A stretch of 64,000 nucleotides of DNA, from positions 558,001 to 622,000 of the forward strand of contig CAWDSH010000042.1 of assembly GCA_963804865.1 (NCBI GenBank). Reading direction: 5' to 3'. The notes beneath the pieces were generated by a model. That model ran no database searches. It was given only the letters and a program-made list of their open reading frames with translations, and was not told the origin of the DNA. This DNA is from CAVVEQ01 sp963804865 (GTDB lineage Bacteria > Chloroflexota > Anaerolineae > Anaerolineales > Anaerolineaceae). The position numbers and the translations under genes are program-made. This document shows positions 25,546 through 36,049 of the stretch, piece by piece (within the stretch, counting starts at the first letter, position 1; the number at the start of each line of letters is the position of its first letter).

Positions 25546-25564
25546 ACATTCTTTAAATGCATAT

Positions 25565-25592
25565 AAAAAAGGCTTGTAATCAAGCCTTTTTT
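25565..25592. terminator. bidirectional terminator between mazG and the lipoprotein gene
   Basis: AAAAAAGGCTTG (25565-25576) and CAAGCCTTTTTT (25581-25592) form a 12-bp stem with a TAAT loop and T-runs on both strands, between convergent genes. Confidence 0.85.
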
Positions 25593-25623
25593 GTTTTTTA
25601 GGGATTAGCTAGAATATATTTCT

Positions 25624-26061
25624 TTATCTGAACCACAATCCTGCGATCTCATTTGGAGCTGTTTGGTTCAACACGAGCTGAACGGTCAGCGTCTCTTTTT
25701 CGAAAACAGCCGAATAATAGACATTCAGATATCCCTGGGCTGAAGCCATCTGCTCAAATTGGATGGATTGATAAGCGCCATATTTTTCTGCCATGGTCGT
25801 TTGCAGCGCATCAAATGACTCGCGCGTGGCCGACGCCTTCATCTTTTCGTCGAAGTTCACCTTGAAGGTCTCGTAATCTTTTCGATCCAGCGCGATCAGC
25901 ATATTTTCCAGCATCGGCGTGGCAATTTCCAGCACCGCTGCTTCATCGAACGCGGGTTCAGTCGCAGTGGGAATGACCTGGCTCTGATTTGACTGGCATG
26001 CTGCAGCCATCATGAGTAAGATCAAGGCCAGGAATATCCTTTTCAGAGCAATGGAGCTCAT
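25624..26061 (-). CDS. Small lipoprotein, DUF3887-like
   Basis: A signal peptide (KRIFLALILLMMAAAC) ends in a lipobox cysteine at about residue 22, so the protein is probably anchored to the outer face of the membrane. The rest resembles DUF3887-type domains: a helix AAVLEIATPMLENMLIALDR and strands around YNVYYSAVFEKETLTVQLVL-like text, ending GLWFR. 145 residues. It starts eight bases after the tnaA stop on the same strand, so the two are probably co-transcribed. Molecular role unknown. Confidence 0.7.
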   Translation of the reverse strand: MSSIALKRIFLALILLMMAAACQSNQSQVIPTATEPAFDEAAVLEIATPMLENMLIALDRKDYETFKVNFDEKMKASATRESFDALQTTMAEKYGAYQSIQFEQMASAQGYLNVYYSAVFEKETLTVQLVLNQTAPNEIAGLWFR

Positions 26062-26069
26062 AAATTAAC

Positions 26070-27446
26070 CTATACCGGTTCGAAGCGCGCCGTGAAATGA
26101 CGCATCAATTCAGGCGCGTAGGTGATCCGGTAACCGGTCAGCCCTGATTTCTTTTCAACCACCTTTTTCGCGATGGCGATGACATAATCCATGTGCGCCT
26201 GGGTATACACCCTGCGCGGGATGGCCAGCCGCACCAGTTCCAGCTTGGGATGGATCATTTTTCCGCTATCCGGGTCGGGATGAGCGAACATGATCGAGCC
26301 GATCTCAACCCCGCGAATGCCGCCTTCCAGGTATAAAGCTAATGCCAGGGCCTGCCCGGGGAATTGCGCCTGCGGGATCTGCGGCAGCAGCTTGCCGGCA
26401 TCCAGGTAGATGGCATGCCCGCCGGGCGGCTCGATGATCGGCATCCCGATGGCGAGCATCCCTTCACCGAGGTAGCGGGTCTGCCCCAGGCGGTAGGCCA
26501 GGTAGGATTCGTCCAGACCTTCCCAAAGACCGGTCGCCATGGCGTCCAGGTCGCGACCTGCCAGGCCGCCGTAGGTGGGGAATCCTTCCCGCATGATCAG
26601 CTCGTTGCAGATGCGCTGGTGCAGTTCGGCATCCCGGCAGGCTAAAAAGCCGCCGATATTCACCAGCGCGTCTTTTTTGGCGCTCATCCAGGCACCATCC
26701 GCCAGGCTGAAGATCTCACGGGCGATCTCGAGCGGTGATTTGTTCTCATAGCCCGGTTCACGAAGCTTGATGAAATAGGCGTTCTCGGCATAGCGGCAGG
26801 CATCGATGAAAAAGGGGATCTTGTTCTTGTGATAGATTTCCGAGACTGCGCGGATATTTTCCAATGAAACAGGCTGTCCACCACCGGCGTTGTTGGTGAT
26901 GGTGATGCAGCCAAAGGGGATGTTCTCCGATCCAGTCTCTGCAATGAATGCTTCGAGTTTTTTCAGGTCCATGTTCCCCTTGAAGGGATGGTGCGATTTC
27001 GGATCGAGACCTTCATCGATCACCAGGTTCACCGGTTTGCCTTTTCGCGCCAGGATGTTGCCTTCCGTGGTATCGAAATGCATGTTCGAGGGAATATAGC
27101 TTCCGGGCTTGACCAGGATGGACGCCAGGATGTTCTCCGCGCCGCGCCCCTGGTGGGTGGGCACAAAATGCTCGAAACCGAATATCTGCTGCATGGCGTC
27201 CGCCAGCCGGTAATAGGAGCGCGCTCCCGCGTAGGATTCATCGCCGCGCATGATGGCCGCCCACTGTTCCTGGCTCATCGCTCCCGTGCCCGAATCGGTG
27301 AGCAGATCGATGAACACGTCCTCCGCCCGCAGCGCGAACAGGTTATAACCTGCTGCCATGAGGGCTGCCTTCCTTTTTTCTGCAGAGATCAATTGAATGG
27401 GTTCGACCATCTTGATGCGGAAAGGTTCAGCAGGATACGGATTCAT
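26070..27446 (-). CDS. tnaA: Tryptophanase (tryptophan indole-lyase)
   Basis: A PLP enzyme that splits tryptophan into indole, pyruvate and ammonia. The 458 residues follow the tryptophanase/tyrosine phenol-lyase family throughout: PAEPFRIKMVEPI, FIDLLTDSGTGAMS, PTHQGRGAEN, the PLP-lysine motif SAKKDALVNIGGF and IPRRVYTQAHMDYV. Two places favour tryptophanase over tyrosine phenol-lyase: VEIGS where the phenol-lyase has an Arg-containing MERGI, and a His in RHFTARFEPV at the C-terminus. GAGGAG precedes the ATG. A terminator-like hairpin lies upstream, as in attenuated tna leaders. Confidence 0.88.
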   Translation of the reverse strand: MNPYPAEPFRIKMVEPIQLISAEKRKAALMAAGYNLFALRAEDVFIDLLTDSGTGAMSQEQWAAIMRGDESYAGARSYYRLADAMQQIFGFEHFVPTHQGRGAENILASILVKPGSYIPSNMHFDTTEGNILARKGKPVNLVIDEGLDPKSHHPFKGNMDLKKLEAFIAETGSENIPFGCITITNNAGGGQPVSLENIRAVSEIYHKNKIPFFIDACRYAENAYFIKLREPGYENKSPLEIAREIFSLADGAWMSAKKDALVNIGGFLACRDAELHQRICNELIMREGFPTYGGLAGRDLDAMATGLWEGLDESYLAYRLGQTRYLGEGMLAIGMPIIEPPGGHAIYLDAGKLLPQIPQAQFPGQALALALYLEGGIRGVEIGSIMFAHPDPDSGKMIHPKLELVRLAIPRRVYTQAHMDYVIAIAKKVVEKKSGLTGYRITYAPELMRHFTARFEPV

Positions 27447-27540
27447 TCATTTTCTCCTCGGTTTTTTTGGGATCTAAAATAGTTTAGCATGACTTGCATG
27501 ATTTGATGCTGCCATCCATTTAGAATTGCATCTATCTGCA

Positions 27541-27568
27541 AAAGAAAAACCAGGTTGTTGCAACCTGG
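27541..27568 (-). terminator. terminator-like hairpin upstream of tnaA (minus direction)
   Basis: Read on the minus strand, CCAGGTTG and CAACCTGG form an eight-bp stem with a three-base loop followed by TTTTTCTTT. It stands about 95 bases before the tnaA start with no minus-strand gene behind it to terminate, so it may be a leader attenuator. I see no convincing tnaC-like peptide in the short leader. Confidence 0.5.
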
Positions 27569-27598
27569 CGGCGTAAATAAATAATATTAAATAGGATA

Positions 27599-27626
27599 TT
27601 GACAATTTCAAAATAATGGCTATAAT
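27599..27626 (+). promoter_or_regulatory. strong sigma70-type promoter for the DUF4097-like gene
   Basis: TTGACA (27599-27604) and TATAAT (27621-27626) match both consensus hexamers exactly, 16 bases apart, in an AT-rich gap between divergent genes. It would drive the two-gene envelope module from a leader of about 125 bases. Confidence 0.75.
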
Positions 27627-27755
27627 ATATACAGAATATTGAATAAATATTGAATATTATCTACATCGGCAAGGCTTTGTTTTACGATTATCAAAGCCCG
27701 CTTGCAATTAAATATAACACAAATTTTGGAAAGAACAATACCTGGAGGGTATAAA

Positions 27756-29036
27756 ATGGGAGAATTTCGTTTCGAAGTCAAATCACAAAAAGCGCTGGAA
27801 GTATCCATCGACGGGGATGCCAGCATCAAGGCCGGGTCGGATGGTGAGGTCGTTGCGCTATCCGTCGGGTCGGTGACCGTTGATGATAAGAAGAAGGAAA
27901 GCATCCTCCTGACATGCAATAACGATTGCGAGCTTCGCATCCCACTCGGGATCAAGCTTGTGATTCAAAATGTTGACGGGGATGCCATGCTTTCCGGTCT
28001 AAACGGTGGCTTGACCGTCAATTCCGTGGGTGGGGATCTGCTGCTGCGCGATATGGCTGCCGCGTCCATTCAAAGGGTTGGCGGCGACCTGGAGATCAGC
28101 CATCTTAAGGGTGAGCTCTCCATCGATCGCCTGGGTGGGGATTTATTAGCTTCTGATCTTGAGAGTATCACCCATCTTGGTCACATCGGAGGGGATGTCA
28201 CCTTGTCGAATTTGCAGGGAATGCTCGACGCGGAGAAGATCTCGGGGGACCTGCTGGTCAACGAGTCGCTGTCCATCAATGCCCGCAAGGTCAACGGTGA
28301 TGTCGACCTGTTCCACGTGCGCGGGGATATTGCCATCAAGACATCCGGCGATATCAGTCTGCAGCCGGCGGATAAGGGTGTGGAAATGATCACCCTTGAG
28401 GCTAACGGAGATGTTGACCTGTATTGGCCATCTGCATTGGGTGCAAGTTTCAATTTGACTTCGGATAGTGAAGATATCGAGGTCGAGCTTGGGGATCGGG
28501 ATGAAGATCTGGAAACCCAGCACACGGAATTTGTCCATGCCGATGGTAAAGTAAAGGTCGGTGTGCATGCCAATGGTGATATCTCGATCACATCAAATTT
28601 GCGAAAAGCCCCGCGCGTGGATGTGACCGGCGCGGCTGGCCGTCTTGACGATTCCAAAAGCTGGGAGGACGAATTCACCGCCGGTTTCCATGAGAAATGG
28701 GACCAATTCGAAAAGGAATTCGATCGGTTCCCCGAGCGTTTTGAGAAGGCCTTTGGCGGAAAAATGGACCACGTGGGAGATCGTATCGAACACGCCATGC
28801 AAAAGGTGAGACATGGTATTAAAATGGACAAAAGCGGTAAACGGGCGGTGGTCATCGCCACGGCCCTGGCAGGCAGGCAGGCTGAAAGATCAGATGAACA
28901 GCCCGCGCCAAAAAGCGAACCTGTCACCGAAGATGAACGTAAAATGATCCTCAAGATGCTGCAGGAAAAGAAGATCAGCGTTGAGGAAGCCGAGAAGCTT
29001 TTCGAGACTCTCGAAGGGCGCAGCGAAGAAGCATGA
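27756..29036 (+). CDS. DUF4097-like beta-repeat protein with C-terminal SHOCT-like helix pair
   Basis: 426 residues starting at the ATG at 27756, preceded by GGAGGGTATAAA; an earlier start at 27702 lacks a binding site. No signal peptide. Residues about 60-290 are a run of short repeats around G-GDL/GD, e.g. NSVGGDLLLRDM, RVGGDLEISHLKG, RLGGDLLASDL, HIGGDVTLSNLQG, KVNGDVDLFHVRG, which should fold as a parallel beta-helix like DUF4097 proteins. A charged helical stretch (320-375) follows, then an EDERKMILKMLQEKKISVEE segment like the SHOCT-like module of YvlB. It sits 15 bases before the next gene. Function unknown; a link to envelope stress is inferred from YvlB/Lia-type relatives. Confidence 0.75.
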   Translation: MGEFRFEVKSQKALEVSIDGDASIKAGSDGEVVALSVGSVTVDDKKKESILLTCNNDCELRIPLGIKLVIQNVDGDAMLSGLNGGLTVNSVGGDLLLRDMAAASIQRVGGDLEISHLKGELSIDRLGGDLLASDLESITHLGHIGGDVTLSNLQGMLDAEKISGDLLVNESLSINARKVNGDVDLFHVRGDIAIKTSGDISLQPADKGVEMITLEANGDVDLYWPSALGASFNLTSDSEDIEVELGDRDEDLETQHTEFVHADGKVKVGVHANGDISITSNLRKAPRVDVTGAAGRLDDSKSWEDEFTAGFHEKWDQFEKEFDRFPERFEKAFGGKMDHVGDRIEHAMQKVRHGIKMDKSGKRAVVIATALAGRQAERSDEQPAPKSEPVTEDERKMILKMLQEKKISVEEAEKLFETLEGRSEEA

Positions 29037-29051
29037 TCACGGGAGGGTGAG

Positions 29052-29654
29052 ATGTTAGCCAAAGAACAACGCAGGCAGATACTGGAAAAGGTTGCGAGGG
29101 GCGAATTACCCCTGGATGAAGCCAATGGATTGATGGCTGAGCTGGATGCCGCGGGTCCGCAGGTCACACCCGAAGTTGGTGAGGTGATCACGCGGGTTCC
29201 CCCGGGGGAAGAAGTCCCGCATGGCTGGAAGAACTGGTGGCAGATCCCCCTGTGGATCTCGATCGGTATCCTGGTGCTCAGCTCCTACTGGATGGTGAAA
29301 GGCTACCAGGCAGCCGGCCTTGGTTGGGGTTTCTGGCTGGCTTTTATCCTTTTCCTGCTCAGCGTGGGCGGGATCGTTCTATCCTACCTCTCGCGCAATG
29401 CCAAGTGGCTGCACGTGCGCATCGTGGATACCGAGGGCGATCACCCGCACAGGATCAATATCAGCCTGCCGCTTCCCCTGCGCGCCGGTTCCTGGGCGGT
29501 GCGCCAGTTCGCCTGGGCCATGCCGCCCGAGGTGCAGGATGGTCATATTGACGAGATCATCAATGCCCTCGATGAATCGGTCACCTCCGATCAGCCGGTG
29601 CATATCCAGGTGGACGACGAGGACGGCGAGCACGTTGAAATATTTATTGGATGA
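29052..29654 (+). CDS. YvlB-like membrane protein with N-terminal SHOCT-like helices
   Basis: 200 residues. The N-terminus (QRRQILEKVARGELPLDEAN) repeats the same short helix-pair theme found at the C-terminus of the preceding protein. Two membrane segments follow (WWQIPLWISIGILVLSSYW and FWLAFILFLLSVGGIVLSYL), then a soluble region with VHIQVDDEDGEHVEIFIG at the end. The start has GGGAGGGTGAG upstream. Co-transcription with the preceding DUF4097-like gene is likely; the shared motif suggests they interact, which is inference. Confidence 0.72.
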   Translation: MLAKEQRRQILEKVARGELPLDEANGLMAELDAAGPQVTPEVGEVITRVPPGEEVPHGWKNWWQIPLWISIGILVLSSYWMVKGYQAAGLGWGFWLAFILFLLSVGGIVLSYLSRNAKWLHVRIVDTEGDHPHRINISLPLPLRAGSWAVRQFAWAMPPEVQDGHIDEIINALDESVTSDQPVHIQVDDEDGEHVEIFIG

Positions 29655-29672
29655 GCAATCCTCCATCATGCG

Positions 29673-29705
29673 AACACCTCCGCGAGAAATCGCGGGGGTG
29701 TTTTG
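29673..29705 (+). terminator. rho-independent terminator after the DUF4097/YvlB-like pair
   Basis: AACACCTCCGCGA (29673-29685) pairs with TCGCGGGGGTGTT (29690-29702) with one G-U, closed by a GAAA tetraloop and followed by a T-run. Confidence 0.8.
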
Positions 29706-29726
29706 TTAAACCCTTATAATCAAGGC

Positions 29727-30375
29727 ATGTCGAAAGGACGCCTCTTTTTTTCGCTTGGGATACTCATCCTTGGCGCAGCCATGCTGGTCATCAGCCTGGT
29801 GCCCAACCCGCGCATCGAGCAGCGCAAGCCTTTCCCCATGCAGTTCGATCTTTCCAGCGGTCAGGACGTCCTGATCGAGCCGCGCGAGCTCGTGCTGGAT
29901 ATCCCCCAAAAGATCACGCTGGGTTCAAGCAACGACATCATCCTGCGGTTGGAGGTGATCCCCAACGCGCTGTTTGTTGGACCGCGAACAGCTGGCATGG
30001 ACGGTTGCGATGGAAGCCAGCCTAGAGCTGGCAGGCATCACCGTGCAGCCGGATGCTGCGCTCAGCGAGCCGTATTCCCCCGGCGAAACCATGCTGTTTT
30101 CCTGGCGGTTGATCCCGCTAGAGGAGGGGGAATTCCGCGGCACGCTCTGGGTTTATGCCAGCATCCTGGACGCGGAGACCGGCATGAAGGAAAACCTGAC
30201 ACTTTATGCGCTGCCCGTTGAGGTGAGCGTTGTCAGCTTGCTGGGATTGCGCGCCGACCTGCTGAAATGGGCGGGCATCATCGGCATTCTTATCGGGTTG
30301 TTCTCCCTGATTCCCACTTTTATCGAGAAATGGATCGCAGGGAAAGGTGAATCCCCGTTGATCAGTAAGAAATGA
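29727..30375 (+). CDS. Membrane-anchored protein of unknown function, frameshifted
   Basis: The first frame starts MSKGRLFFSLGILILGAAML (signal anchor) and reads to about residue 80 (IILRLEVIPNAL), then degenerates; the rest (LDREQLAWTVAMEASLELAG, a beta-rich region and a final membrane segment AGIIGILIGLFSLIPTFIEK) is in another frame from about 29974. One indel between about 29960 and 29985 would give roughly 215 residues: signal anchor, extracellular beta domain, C-terminal membrane helix. I do not recognise the family. A TATAAT at 29715-29720 lies close to the start, without a good -35. Confidence 0.6.
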
Positions 30376-30439
30376 AATATTCATGGGACGCTTTGGAGTA
30401 AAATACTTTAAACGCCTTATGTAATAAATAGTCCATGCG

Positions 30440-31996
<1,557 letters not shown>

Positions 31997-32161
31997 GGCA
32001 AGCACATCCAGTTGAAGATATGCTTGGATGAAGGGGACCTTATGGAACCTGGAATCCTGGCTCATCTTCAAAAATGATTGACGGTCGAATTTCACCAATT
32101 TTCGTGCAAAAAAGAGATCACTCGCCATGAACTCGGGCTTATCAGACAAGGGTAATTCTTA

Positions 32162-33239
32162 TTGACCATCGTTTTTGCTTTGCTTCAGGCAGCATGCACG
32201 GGAGCTGCCAAGCCTCTTCCGAAAAGCCTGTATTTCCTGGAAGGTAAGGACGAGGGAGCGCAGGTTTGGCGGTTGGAAACCGACGGCGTCACCCGCACGC
32301 AGGTCACTCACGAGGGTGCCGGGGTGGGTGATTTTGCTGTTTCAGCGCTGGATGGCAGCATCGCTTTCACCTCTGACAACCATCTATTCCTGGTGGATGG
32401 AAATGGCAATGATCGCAGGCTTGTCGCGGATGACAGCCTGGTGGATTGGAACGCGGAGGACGCGGCTTTCCGCGGCAGCATCGAGAACCCGGTGTTCTCA
32501 CCCGATGGACGAACGCTCGCCTACGGTTTCGACGGGCTGCACCTCTACGATATCAAGACCGGCACGGATGAGCACGTTCTCACCAACCTGGGCAATCTCA
32601 TGGGCGAACCGTTCGTTTTCGATAAAGAGGTTTATGTGCCTGGTCCCTGGTCGCCGGATGGCAGCCGGCTGTTGATCATCATGGGCTATTATCGAGGGCA
32701 GCACCCTGGCGGTGATGACGCCTGGAGCGCAGCAGCCATTCCAGAGGTTGTGGTCAGAAGGACCCGTATGCTGCAATTTCATTTGGTCCGCGGATGGCCG
32801 CTCGGTGCTGGCGGCGAACCCGGATTTCTCCACGCAGCCCCCGGGATTATGGCGCTATGACGCCCTCACCGGCGAGGAGACCGTGCTGATCCCGGGTATC
32901 CGCGAGGATGGCTCGCTGGATTTTACCGGCTGGCCATTTCAAAAAAAGAATGGAGACCTTTTCTTTTTTACGACGAACATTGCCCGCTTCTCGCCGGATG
33001 CCGGCATCCCGTTGACCATGGTGAAGAGCAAATCGGATGGCTCTGACCAAAAGCAGATCCTGGATGAACCGCTGCGCATCTGGGAAGCGCTCTGGGCGCA
33101 GGATGGCAGGCTGGCAGTGATCCTCGGGCGCGACCAGGCGGGTGACGTGAAGCTCTGGCTGGCGCGGACGGATGGCAGCCCGCTGGAGGTGTTGATCGAT
33201 CCAGCCCAGGGGATCCGCAGCCTGGCCTGGGGACCTTGA
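32162..33239 (+). CDS. Lipoprotein with beta-propeller repeats (TolB-like), frameshifted
   Basis: The first frame starts at a TTG (32162) with a short hydrophobic stretch and lipobox (IVFALLQAAC) but almost no basic n-region. WD/TolB-type repeats follow: KSLYFLEGKDEGAQVWRLET, NPVFSPDGRTLAYGFDGLHL, GPWSPDGSRLLIIMGYY. The frame is lost near 32690; the rest continues from IEGSTLAVMTPGAQ in another frame with WSADGRSVLAANPD and ends GIRSLAWGP. A one- or two-base loss after TATTAT would explain it. Together about 355 residues, probably an exported propeller; ligand unknown. Confidence 0.6.
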
Positions 33240-33275
33240 TATTATCGATTGTCTCCTTTGAACATTGCATTTATT

Positions 33276-33304
33276 TTGCGTCAAAAATCCATCGATGATA
33301 CAAT
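33276..33304 (+). promoter_or_regulatory. promoter of the metal exporter gene
   Basis: TTGCGT (33276-33281) and TACAAT (33299-33304) are 17 bases apart, ending 22 bases before the dmeF-like start. Confidence 0.5.
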
Positions 33305-33326
33305 CATCCCCCGAGGAAATTAACAT

Positions 33327-34285
33327 TTGCATACCGAAACACTGAAAAAATGGCAGCACGACCACGTATTCACCCCCGATAACCGGGCAAACGAACAAAA
33401 AACGCTGCGCGTGGTGATCCTCACCGCGGGCATGATGACGCTCGAGATCGCCGCGGGCATGGTCTTCGGTTCGATGGCGCTGCTCGCGGATGGCTGGCAC
33501 ATGGGCACGCATGCCGCGGCGCTGGGCATTTCCTACTTTGCCTACCGCTATGCCAGCCGGCATGCCTCCAACCCGCGTTACACCTTCGGCACGGGCAAGA
33601 TCAACGTGCTGGGCGGGTTCACCAGCGCGGTGATCCTGCAGATCGTGGCGCTCTGGATGGCGGGAGAAGCCATCCAGCGCTTGTTCGCCCCGCAGACCAT
33701 CCGCTTTGGCGAGGCGATCCCGGTGGCCATCTTGGGACTGGTGGTCAACCTGGTGAGCATCCGCCTGCTGGGGGATCATCACGATCACGAGCACGAACAT
33801 GCCGGTGAGGGTGCCCACCATCATCACGCTCCGATCACAACCTGAAGGCGGCCTACCTGCACGTGCTGGCGGACGCGCTGACCTCCGTCCTGGCGATCAT
33901 CGCCCTGGTGGCAGGCATGCTCTGGAACTGGATCTGGATGGATGCCGTGATGGGCATCGTCGGCTCGCTGCTGATCACCCGCTGGGCGATCGGCCTGCTG
34001 CGCGATACCAGCCATATCCTGCTGGATGGGCGCACGAATGACGAGCTTCTCAATGAGATCCGCGGCCTGCTGGAAGCGGACGCCGATAACCGCATCAGCG
34101 ACCTGCACGTCTGGCAGGTGGGGGATGACGCTTCCTCCGCCATCATCTCGCTGGTGACGCATTATCCCCAGCCCATCGAGCATTACCGCAAGCTGCTCGA
34201 GCCGGTGCATGAATTGAAGCACGTGACCATCGAGGTCAATGTCTGCACCGACCCGCCCTGCATCCCGGTGAAGCAAGGGGAATGA
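33327..34285 (+). CDS. dmeF: Cation diffusion facilitator, DmeF-like Co/Ni exporter, frameshifted
   Basis: CDF proteins export divalent metals in exchange for protons. The N-terminus KKWQHDHVFTP and GSMALLADGWHMGTHAAAL match the DmeF subgroup, with His/Asp metal residues in the second membrane helix. A His-rich loop HHDHEHEHAGEGAHHHH ends the first frame, which stops at 33845. The next frame resumes exactly where the family continues, DHNLKAAYLHVLADALTSVL, with the second metal-site HxxxD, and ends in the cytosolic domain (ISDLHVWQVG). A single indel near 33828, right after the His repeats, explains it; about 318 residues in all. The start is a TTG after GAGG. Confidence 0.78.
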
Positions 34286-34311
34286 GCGGGAAATTCCATT
34301 TGCGCGGATGA

Positions 34312-34340
34312 TTGAAAAACCGCGCTTTTTTCGCTATAGT
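34312..34340 (+). promoter_or_regulatory. promoter of the polyphosphate kinase 2 gene
   Basis: TTGAAA (34312-34317) and TATAGT (34335-34340) are exactly 17 bases apart, followed by GGAGGG (34351-34356) and the ATG at 34362. Confidence 0.6.
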
Positions 34341-34361
34341 TAAACAGGCAGGAGGGCGACC

Positions 34362-35234
34362 ATGGCGAAAAAACACGAGAAGAAAGCCAAACCCGGAAAA
34401 AAGCAGGCGCCTGAAGTTAAAGAGCCGGCGCCGAAAAAAAATAACAAACCCCGCGTGGAGATGTCCACACAAAGACTATGAGCGCGAGCTGCGCAAGCTG
34501 CAGATCGAGCTGGTCAAGCTGCAGGAATGGGTCAAGCTCAAGGGGCTGCGCGTGGTGGTGATCTTCGAGGGACGGGATGCCGCCGGCAAGGGCGGCACGA
34601 TCAAGCGCATCACCGAGAGCCTCAACCCGCGCTACGCGCGCGTGGTGGCGCTGGGCACGCCCACCGAGAAGGAAAAGACGCAGTGGTATTTCCAGCGCTA
34701 CGTGCCGCACCTGCCCGCCGCGGGCGAGATGGTGTTCTTCGACCGCTCCTGGTACAACCGCGCCGGGGTGGAGCGGGTGATGGGTTTCTGCACCGACGCG
34801 GAATACGAGGAATTCCTGCGCTCCTGCCCGGAGTTCGAGCGCATGCTCGTGCGCTCCGGCATCATCTTGATCAAGTACTGGTTCAGCGTGTCAGCGACGA
34901 GGAGCAGGAGCGCCGTTTCCAGGCGCGCATCGACGATCCCACCCGGCGCTGGAAGCTCAGCCCGATGGACCTCGAATCGCGCACCAAGTGGGTGGAATAC
35001 TCCAAGGCCAAGGACGCCATGTTCGCGCACACGGATACCAAGCAGTCCCCCTGGTACGTGGTCAACGCGGATGATAAGAAACGCGCGCGGCTGAACTGCA
35101 TCGCCCACCTGCTCAGCCTGATGCCCTTCGAGGACCTGACCCCCGAGCCGATCGTGCTGCCGCCGCGCCAGGCGGATGGCGGCTACGTGCGCCCGCCCAT
35201 CGGCGACCAGACGTTCGTGGAGGAAAGATATTGA
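34362..35234 (+). CDS. ppk2: Polyphosphate kinase 2, with two apparent frameshifts
   Basis: PPK2 transfers phosphate between polyphosphate and nucleoside diphosphates. The ATG at 34362 with GGAGGG upstream starts a lysine-rich N-terminus (MAKKHEKKAKPGKK). The conserved core is KDYERELRKLQIELVKLQEW, Walker A FEGRDAAGKGGTIKR, GTPTEKEKTQWYFQRYV, Walker B FFDRSWYNRAGVERVMG and ARIDDPTRRWKLSPMD. The frame shifts near 34465 (before KDYEREL) and near 34890 (FSV to SDEEQERRF). Corrected length is about 290 residues, normal for single-domain PPK2. The long open frame at 34527-35234 is out of frame in its first half. Confidence 0.85.
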
Positions 35235-35274
35235 TATGTAAAGAAGAATAAAGTTGTGAGGGAAGATATAAATT

Positions 35275-35303
35275 AGGTCGGTCATCGGGTGTGTGACCGA
35301 CCT
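35275..35303. repeat. palindrome at the left edge of the AT-rich island
   Basis: AGGTCGGTCA (35275-35284) and TGACCGACCT (35294-35303) are a perfect ten-bp inverted repeat around a nine-base loop. It stands about 40 bases after ppk2, where base composition drops sharply, and shares the TAGGTCGG core with the element at 37304-37390. A weak transcription terminator for ppk2 is an alternative, but there is no T tail. Confidence 0.6.
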
Positions 35304-35534
35304 CGACTAGAACAAACATCAATGAAAGAATGTGATGGAAACAGATTATTGATACAATGTTATCTTAACAAGCAATGGCATGGAGACATTGTTACGATCT
35401 AATCATCCGGAATAAATGATGATATTGAAGCTTGTCAATATTTTACTCCCCACCCCAAATTATGACCTAAAGTGTTTCTTGTTCGACCTGTAAACGGAAT
35501 ACTAGTTTGTATTGATTCATTCACTAGCGGCAGA

Positions 35535-36010
35535 TTAATATGTCATCGAGTTTAAATCTTTGCAACTAATACTAAGATTTGCTGGAATACCTAATAGCTT
35601 TGATAGTTGATTAAGAGATTTCTTAAGGACTGTGGAAGAGATTTTTTTAATTTCGTGGGATTTCTATTTAAAAGGACTGGTGAAATAAGTGCACCCAATA
35701 TGTTTTTCCATAATAAAGTGGACGAAGACAATTTTAGAACATCTTTGATCGCACTATTTAAATTTATATCAAGTGTTTCTAATCCCTCATATCTATCATT
35801 TGTTCGAATATTTTGATTTAACCTTCTTACTTCGACGCCAATCGTTGAATTAATCAAAAAATCTGGTGGGCTGTTTTTTAAAGGTTCATATTTAATAATG
35901 CTTTCACAAAGAGATATAAAGATGTCTAAAGTGCAATTTCCTCGAATTTCAATACATTTTTCAATTAGAAGATTATCCCACTCTATTCATAAATTAATAA
36001 TGCAATCACA
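35535..36010 (-). pseudogene. remnant of a possible restriction-type nuclease-fold protein
   Basis: On the minus strand an open stretch without a start codon reads EWDNLLIEKCIEIRGN, then NSPPDFLINSTIGVEVRRLN, then ETLDINLNSAIKDVLK and LLWKNILGALISPVLL. The PDF...GVEVRR spacing resembles the catalytic core of PD-(D/E)xK proteins, but the lysine position is Arg and the similarity is only by eye. The frame has a stop at 35987-35989 upstream, and near the seven T at 35642-35648 it appears to shift so that the protein could end at 35535 instead of 35591. Low GC contrasts with neighbours. It lies downstream of the HEPN remnant. Confidence 0.4.
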
Positions 36011-36049
36011 TTTCTTTTAGTTAAAATTTGCTCATATACTTTCAATGAA

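Noticed and set aside
34527..35234. Separate 235-residue protein overlapping ppk2
   Set aside because: Its second half is the true PPK2 frame after the second indel; its first half is an out-of-frame reading of the PPK2 core.
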